Below are positions 8,035-11,256 of a stretch of 11,256 bases of DNA, one piece after another (position 1 is the first letter of the stretch; each line of letters begins with the position of its first letter). Origin of the DNA: Caldifarciminota bacterium (lineage in GTDB: Bacteria > WOR-3 > Hydrothermia > UBA1063 > CAJXJZ01); NCBI GenBank assembly GCA_027073945.1, contig JALTEL010000096.1:1-11256 (forward strand). Reading direction: 5' to 3'. The notes beneath the pieces are model-generated. The model made no database searches and was not told where the DNA came from. It saw only the letters and a list, made by a program, of their open reading frames with translations. A program made the translations under genes and the position numbers.

Positions 8035-8837
8035 AAAATGTCCTCCTTTTTGAAAATTTTCTTGAAAAAAATAGCAAGTCCCAGAAGGTCGGCACTTCCG
8101 CCGGGACTTATTCTCTCTTTTTTGAACAATCTGTCCTCCTGCTGCAATTTTTTGCCCAGCTTCTTATTGGTTGAGTTTAAAATTTCATAACCTGCCTCTC
8201 TCAAAATACCCAATCCGTTCATACCCTTTCTGTACACAACATTCGAATCACCGGCATTTAAAAAGAGATAGCCCAGTATTCTGTATTTATCAGCATATTT
8301 CATACATTCCCTTATAATATTGTAATGGGAAAAAAGCATACCTTTCGCGCCCATTATACCGGTTTCAAGCAGAACAATATCACCATGCGAAAGGGCTTTC
8401 TTTCGCAATATATACTCGGCAGCCGTTTCCTCTTTATATGACACTTCCCATGGCAGGAGACAGGACACAAAATTATCAAAGTTCAGCTCCATATTGTTTT
8501 GTCTGAGATAAGTCAGTATGGAAATGCTAACTGCCCCGTGGAAAATAGCACCTCTGTGCGTATTTACGCCCCCCGTACAGGCGAGCATACTTGTCTCCGC
8601 TTCTTTTCCTATTCCTCTTATAATACCTACTGTTTCAACATCATAAGAGCCACTGTTCGACTGAATGTATCGCTCTATTTTGCGCATATACACGTTAATA
8701 ACGTTTATTGAATTACGCATTGTTTCATACTGCATATCTCTATGTGAACCATTAGAAAATGGAGACACAAGTCCGGGTTTGTCAATAAGATTGAGTTCTT
8801 CCATAAGCGATTGTGAAAACATACTGGCAAAACTCAT
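8025..8837 (-). CDS. citG: Triphosphoribosyl-dephospho-CoA synthase (CitG/MdcB family)
   Basis: CitG joins ATP and 3'-dephospho-CoA to make 2'-(5''-triphosphoribosyl)-3'-dephospho-CoA, the prosthetic-group precursor for CitD. The 270-residue protein (E. coli about 292) keeps the family motifs KPGLVSPFSNGSHRDM (20-35), GVNTHRGAIF (90-99), GDSNVVYRKGMNGL (196-209) and SPGGSADLLG (244-253). Two acidic positions that I recall as conserved differ. KPGLVD is KPGLVS (Ser25), and the GARGEAE segment reads GAKGMLF (163-169). It may therefore be a divergent but probably functional member. Its place between citX and the lyase genes favours CitG over the malonate decarboxylase homologue MdcB. The ATG at 8837 overlaps the citX stop as ATGA, and the 3' end overlaps the aconitase start by 10 bases. 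Confidence 0.93.
   Translation of the reverse strand: MSFASMFSQSLMEELNLIDKPGLVSPFSNGSHRDMQYETMRNSINVINVYMRKIERYIQSNSGSYDVETVGIIRGIGKEAETSMLACTGGVNTHRGAIFHGAVSISILTYLRQNNMELNFDNFVSCLLPWEVSYKEETAAEYILRKKALSHGDIVLLETGIMGAKGMLFSHYNIIRECMKYADKYRILGYLFLNAGDSNVVYRKGMNGLGILREAGYEILNSTNKKLGKKLQQEDRLFKKERISPGGSADLLGLAIFFKKIFKKEDILWA
8041..8048 (-). promoter_or_regulatory. Strong Shine-Dalgarno site of the aconitase gene
   Basis: AAGGAGGA on the minus strand sits six bases before ATG 8034, inside the 3' end of the citG coding sequence. It fixes the aconitase start and should allow initiation independent of citG translation. Confidence 0.8.
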
Positions 8838-9355
8838 GACATACCGGTATTAAAATGATAAGATTCCTTTCGAAACTCATCCAGCAGGCTGTTGTAAAAA
8901 GACCGGACCTGTTCCGATTCATGTCTTTTCTCCCTGATGCAAACAAAGACATTCCCACCGCATATAGGGCAGGTTCGGTCTGGCAGGCCAATATCACGCC
9001 TTGATATTCTACTACCCCTGCTGTCAAAGACGTCTATATCCATCATCCTGCCGAATTTACTGCTATTTTCTATATTAACTGCAAGTTTCTTCAGGCAAAC
9101 AGGTTCACATGTCGTTCCAAGTTGTGCATAGGGACCTGCTCTACTAAATTCCGTATATTCGCCAACAACAATTACATTCTCTTTAATCAATAGCTTTTGT
9201 AACAAATTGTAATGGTACATAAAAAAGGATATTAAGTCATCGTTTATCTTTGAGTTGCCGGGATAATTAATATTCAAAGTGCAAAATGAATTCACCCTGC
9301 CTATCAGTTCTAACTGCTTTTCGTATCGTCTTTCTCTTGCCTGTAAAATCCCCAT
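8834..9355 (-). CDS. citX: Apo-citrate lyase phosphoribosyl-dephospho-CoA transferase
   Basis: CitX transfers the phosphoribosyl-dephospho-CoA arm made by CitG onto the serine of apo-CitD, releasing pyrophosphate. The 173-residue length fits the family (E. coli about 183). Key segments are ILQARERR (3-10), matching the conserved L-x-x-R-(D/E)-E-R N-terminus, then FGRMMDIDVF (101-110, nucleotidyltransferase-like acidic motif), ISRRDIGLP (117-125), CPIC (129-132) and CIREKRH (139-145). The ATG at 9355 lies 46 bases inside the 3' end of citC. I kept this long overlap because the ILQARERR stretch is conserved in the family and no later start retains it. The upstream ribosome site is weak (AGAGAG), so translation probably depends on citC. 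CitX and CitG are separate here, whereas some bacteria fuse them. Confidence 0.94.
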   Translation of the reverse strand: MGILQARERRYEKQLELIGRVNSFCTLNINYPGNSKINDDLISFFMYHYNLLQKLLIKENVIVVGEYTEFSRAGPYAQLGTTCEPVCLKKLAVNIENSSKFGRMMDIDVFDSRGSRISRRDIGLPDRTCPICGGNVFVCIREKRHESEQVRSFYNSLLDEFRKESYHFNTGMS

Positions 9356-10419
9356 GGTGCGCTCTCTTTTAACTTTTGTACAATTTCCTTACCTTTTTCA
9401 GAGCAAAGGTATTTATATGTGATAGGAGGTACAAGATCCTCTAATCTCTCGCACATATTATTTTTCAAAAGCATCCTGACTCTCGATGCACTGATAGGCC
9501 TGCCATCTTCACTCTTTTTACGAGGAATTTCAACTACCTGAATGCCTGAGGAGGGTAAAATTTTCTTAATTGCAGCGGTGTACGGGTTTGATTTGCATGC
9601 CGAAAGTGGTTTTCCTATGAACCTTTTCTTAATGCCTATGGTTGGAGCAATATGAATAACAAATAGCGAAGTATCCAGACATGCCCGAACCTGCTCTATA
9701 TCCAGATCCCTTTCAGTTTCTTTTAAAAAATACGTTGGCACTATAGCGCTGGAATCCATATAACCACCAGTCCTCAACACCTTTATTGATTTTCTGTCCT
9801 TAAATACCTGTTCTACAATAGATTTTCTATCTCTGTAAGGAAATGGAAACTTGTCCCTTTGAACGAGAAATACATATAAAAAATCTGACATTTTGGATGC
9901 CTGGTCTATCAGAAACTGATGGCCTTTTGTAAACGGATTGGCATTTATCACAACAGCGCCTATGTCTTTTTCATAAGCATTGTCAAAGGCCTGTTCTAAT
10001 AGATAATGCCTGTATTCATCAATACCACCACCGAGCTCAAGCCATACATAATAAGGTGGACACTCAGCAAGCAACTTGAAGCCCACAGACTCAAAAAATG
10101 GTCTGTTCTCAGGCCTTGTATAAACTACAATATTATCAAATCCATTTTTAAATGCAACTTTTATAAGATGCGTAACTATGACAGAGAGCATATCCTGACC
10201 GCGCATGGATTTATCCACGGCAACACATTTCATAATATTGCCGTAAAGAGAACCGGTTCCCACCATTCTGCCGCCTTGCTCGGCAATAACCGTGTAATCC
10301 AATGGTTCTTCATACATTATACCCTGATTATTCAAAAACTCTTTTATAATTTCGGTTTCATTTTTACGTCTCTCGCGAATATTGATTTTGCCTCCGTGCA
10401 TATTTATATTATAATTCAT
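9310..10419 (-). CDS. citC: [Citrate (pro-3S)-lyase] ligase
   Basis: CitC activates citrate lyase by acetylating the thiol of the CitD prosthetic group with acetate and ATP. The 369-residue protein (E. coli about 352) has the two-part family architecture. The N-terminal half is GNAT-like (about 1-130), including GNIMKCVAVDKSMRGQDM (60-77). The C-terminal half is a nucleotidyltransferase with the HxGH-type motif as TKGH (164-167, in INANPFTKGHQFL) and the ISASRVR signature (309-315). LFLVQRDKFPFPYRDR-like core segments around 181-198 also match. The ATG at 10419 has only a weak GGTGG about ten bases upstream. Met7 is an alternative start with no ribosome site. CitC is the first citrate lyase gene after the exonuclease gene, as in the common citC-first cluster order, and its end overlaps citX by 46 bases. 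Confidence 0.96.
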   Translation of the reverse strand: MNYNINMHGGKINIRERRKNETEIIKEFLNNQGIMYEEPLDYTVIAEQGGRMVGTGSLYGNIMKCVAVDKSMRGQDMLSVIVTHLIKVAFKNGFDNIVVYTRPENRPFFESVGFKLLAECPPYYVWLELGGGIDEYRHYLLEQAFDNAYEKDIGAVVINANPFTKGHQFLIDQASKMSDFLYVFLVQRDKFPFPYRDRKSIVEQVFKDRKSIKVLRTGGYMDSSAIVPTYFLKETERDLDIEQVRACLDTSLFVIHIAPTIGIKKRFIGKPLSACKSNPYTAAIKKILPSSGIQVVEIPRKKSEDGRPISASRVRMLLKNNMCERLEDLVPPITYKYLCSEKGKEIVQKLKESAPWGFYRQEKDDTKSS

Positions 10420-10436
10420 TTAACAGGTTCCACCAA

Positions 10437-10465
10437 ATATTATGCCCCTTTTCAGGGTATATCAA
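10437..10465 (-). promoter_or_regulatory. Candidate internal sigma70-type promoter before citC
   Basis: On the minus strand TTGATA (10465-10460) and TAATAT (10442-10437) are separated by 17 bases, within the end of the exonuclease gene and the short gap before citC. A shifted reading, CATAAT, is a better -10 but leaves a 15-base spacer. Transcription from here would give a leader of only about ten bases. The match is moderate for an AT-rich sequence, so this is a candidate that would let citC and the genes after it be expressed apart from the exonuclease. Confidence 0.3.
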
Positions 10466-10486
10466 CGTCTAACATGACAGGGGCAT
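10442..10486. repeat. Inverted repeat around the exonuclease stop codon
   Basis: ATGCCCCT (10442-10449) and AGGGGCAT (10479-10486) are perfect 8-base inverted copies flanking the exonuclease stop. A competing shorter hairpin uses the same G-run: CCC-TGAAAA-GGG on the minus strand (10457-10446). There is no U-tract, so it does not look like an ordinary terminator. It could be an operator-like site over the candidate citC promoter or an mRNA structure. The outer arm is coding sequence, so chance is possible. Confidence 0.25.
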
Positions 10487-11222
10487 GGTCTGAGCCCATG
10501 ACATCTGTAAGGATAGCACTGTTCTTCACATAATCCTTGAGTTCTGAGGATACGACAAAATAATCTATTCGCCATCCTATATTCCTCTCTCTCGCATGGA
10601 ATCTGTATGACCACCAGGAATAATGCCCCCCTTCCCTGGTAAAGATTCTGAATGTGTCAATATATCCATGGGAAAGCAGCAGGTCAAACCATTGCCTCTC
10701 CTCAACGGTAAATCCCGGATTTAATTTGTTGCTGCCGGGATTTTTGAGGTCAATGGGTTTATGTGCAACATTGAAATCCCCTGTCAAAATTACTGGTTTT
10801 ATCTGTCTGAGATTTTCCATATACTCAAGCAATTTTACATTAAAAGCGAGTTTATAATCCAATCTGGTAAGCCCATGCTGTGAATTTGGAAAATAAGCAT
10901 TGAGCACATAAAATTTCTCAAATTCAAATGTTTGAACCCTGCCCTCACTGTCAAACTCAGGACTCTCCAGACCTGCTCTGTATTTAATTGGACTATTCTT
11001 AACATATGCAGCTGTACCGGCGTAGCCCTTTTTAGAAGCGGGGTTTATAAAGAGAGTGTACCCCTCAACATTTAAGAGTTCAGACGGGAAAGTTTCATTG
11101 TCAGCTTTTATTTCCTGAAGGAATAAACCATCCGGGGAAAGATCGAATATATTCTTAAAACCATTTTTTAAACATGCCCTTATACCGTTCACATTCCATG
11201 ATATAAATGTCAGGTTTGCCAA
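10452..11222 (-). CDS. xth: Exodeoxyribonuclease III (AP endonuclease family)
   Basis: This 256-residue DNA-repair enzyme of the exonuclease III/AP endonuclease family incises DNA at abasic sites and trims 3' ends. Catalytic and metal-binding segments are complete: ISWNVNGIR (7-15, with Asn10/Asn12), FLQEIKA (34-40, metal-binding Glu37), NAYFPNS (108-114, Tyr110), GDFNVAH (148-154, Asp149/Asn151), WRIDYF (217-222, Asp220) and SDHAPV (244-249, Asp245-His246). The start is TTG at 11222-11220, supported by AAGGAGGT five bases upstream; no ATG is available at the N-terminus that keeps the first motif. It precedes citC by 32 bases with no clear terminator and so is probably the first gene of the same transcript. 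It has no evident functional link to citrate. Close relatives are named ExoA or XthA. Confidence 0.95.
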   Translation of the reverse strand: MANLTFISWNVNGIRACLKNGFKNIFDLSPDGLFLQEIKADNETFPSELLNVEGYTLFINPASKKGYAGTAAYVKNSPIKYRAGLESPEFDSEGRVQTFEFEKFYVLNAYFPNSQHGLTRLDYKLAFNVKLLEYMENLRQIKPVILTGDFNVAHKPIDLKNPGSNKLNPGFTVEERQWFDLLLSHGYIDTFRIFTREGGHYSWWSYRFHARERNIGWRIDYFVVSSELKDYVKNSAILTDVMGSDHAPVMLDVDIP

Positions 11223-11227
11223 AATAA

Positions 11228-11235
11228 ACCTCCTT
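11228..11235 (-). promoter_or_regulatory. Strong Shine-Dalgarno site of the exonuclease gene
   Basis: AAGGAGGT on the minus strand lies five bases before the TTG at 11222. It is the evidence that the UUG codon is the true start. Confidence 0.8.
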
Positions 11236-11247
11236 CTTGTGTATTTT

Positions 11248-11253
11248 ATTATA
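11248..11253 (-). promoter_or_regulatory. Candidate -10 box of the operon promoter
   Basis: The minus strand reads TATAAT, a perfect sigma70 -10 hexamer, 26 bases before the exonuclease start and just ahead of its ribosome site. Transcription would begin near 11241, leaving a leader of roughly 20 bases. The -35 box would lie beyond the right edge, so the promoter cannot be confirmed here, and AT-rich sequence gives such hexamers by chance. Confidence 0.4.
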
Positions 11254-11256
11254 AAG

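Larger units (their letters stand above)
1466..11222 (-). other. Probable ten-gene operon: citrate lyase, its maturation enzymes, aconitase and isocitrate dehydrogenase
   Basis: Transcription order is exonuclease III, citC, citX, citG, aconitase, icd, citD, citE, citF, CPBP protease. Junctions are a 32-base gap, then overlaps or gaps of -46, -4, -10, +21, -4, -4, -4 and -4 bases. No terminator-like hairpin with a U-tract was seen between genes. The chain icd-citD-citE-citF-protease is joined entirely by 4-base stop/start overlaps, the strongest sign that these genes are translated together. The exonuclease gene is the least certain member because of the larger gap and a possible internal promoter. 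Confidence 0.75.

Noticed and set aside
8782..9027. 81-codon minus-strand frame overlapping citX and citG
   Set aside because: Both overlapping genes are well supported in other frames; this one has no independent signal.
10445..10457. Short CCCTTTTCAGGG hairpin as a terminator of the exonuclease gene
   Set aside because: The stem is only 3-4 bp and is not followed by a T-rich tract on the minus strand.
10006..10533. 175-codon plus-strand open frame across the citC start and the exonuclease end
   Set aside because: It is the longest shadow frame and spans the gap, but it has no homology I recognise, no good ribosome site, and runs antisense to two solid genes.
1..11256. CRISPR arrays, tRNA or rRNA genes, insertion sequences, attachment sites
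   Set aside because: No spaced direct repeats, transposase motifs, terminal inverted repeats or RNA gene signatures were seen; nearly every base is within a protein gene.

Overview
The window is a dense piece of bacterial chromosome of moderately low GC, roughly 40% by eye. It has almost no intergenic DNA, several 4-base gene overlaps and two or three UUG starts. All ten complete minus-strand genes read in one direction and look like one transcription unit. One plus-strand gene (a PutP-like symporter) meets them tail to tail at the left edge. The gene content points to an anaerobic or facultative bacterium: a fermentation-type citrate lyase, a short 'Aquifex-type' aconitase and an E. coli-type NADP isocitrate dehydrogenase. 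The phylum cannot be fixed from this window.

Layout, plus-strand coordinates. 34-1485 (+): sodium:solute symporter, possibly preceded by the last codons of an upstream gene. Then, on the minus strand and in transcription order from the right edge: exodeoxyribonuclease III (11222-10452), CitC (10419-9310), CitX (9355-8834), CitG (8837-8025), aconitase (8034-6109), isocitrate dehydrogenase (6087-4834), CitD (4837-4568), CitE (4571-3696), CitF (3699-2143) and a CPBP-family membrane protease (2146-1466). No stretch over 300 bases lacks a gene; the longest gap between genes is about 32 bases.

How the genes work together. CitD, CitE and CitF are the acyl-carrier, lyase and acyl-transferase subunits of citrate lyase. 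CitG makes the prosthetic-group precursor, CitX attaches it to CitD, and CitC acetylates it to give active enzyme, so the set needed to build active lyase is complete. Aconitase and NADP-isocitrate dehydrogenase lie between the maturation genes and the structural genes. The operon therefore encodes a continuous path: acetate + oxaloacetate <-> citrate <-> isocitrate <-> 2-oxoglutarate + CO2 + NADPH. No citrate carrier of a recognised Cit type, no oxaloacetate decarboxylase, no CitAB sensor and no citrate synthase is present. The operon may thus serve internal carbon routing between 2-oxoglutarate and oxaloacetate/acetate rather than classical citrate fermentation. This is the main point of interest. 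The direction of flux is inference and cannot be read from the DNA.
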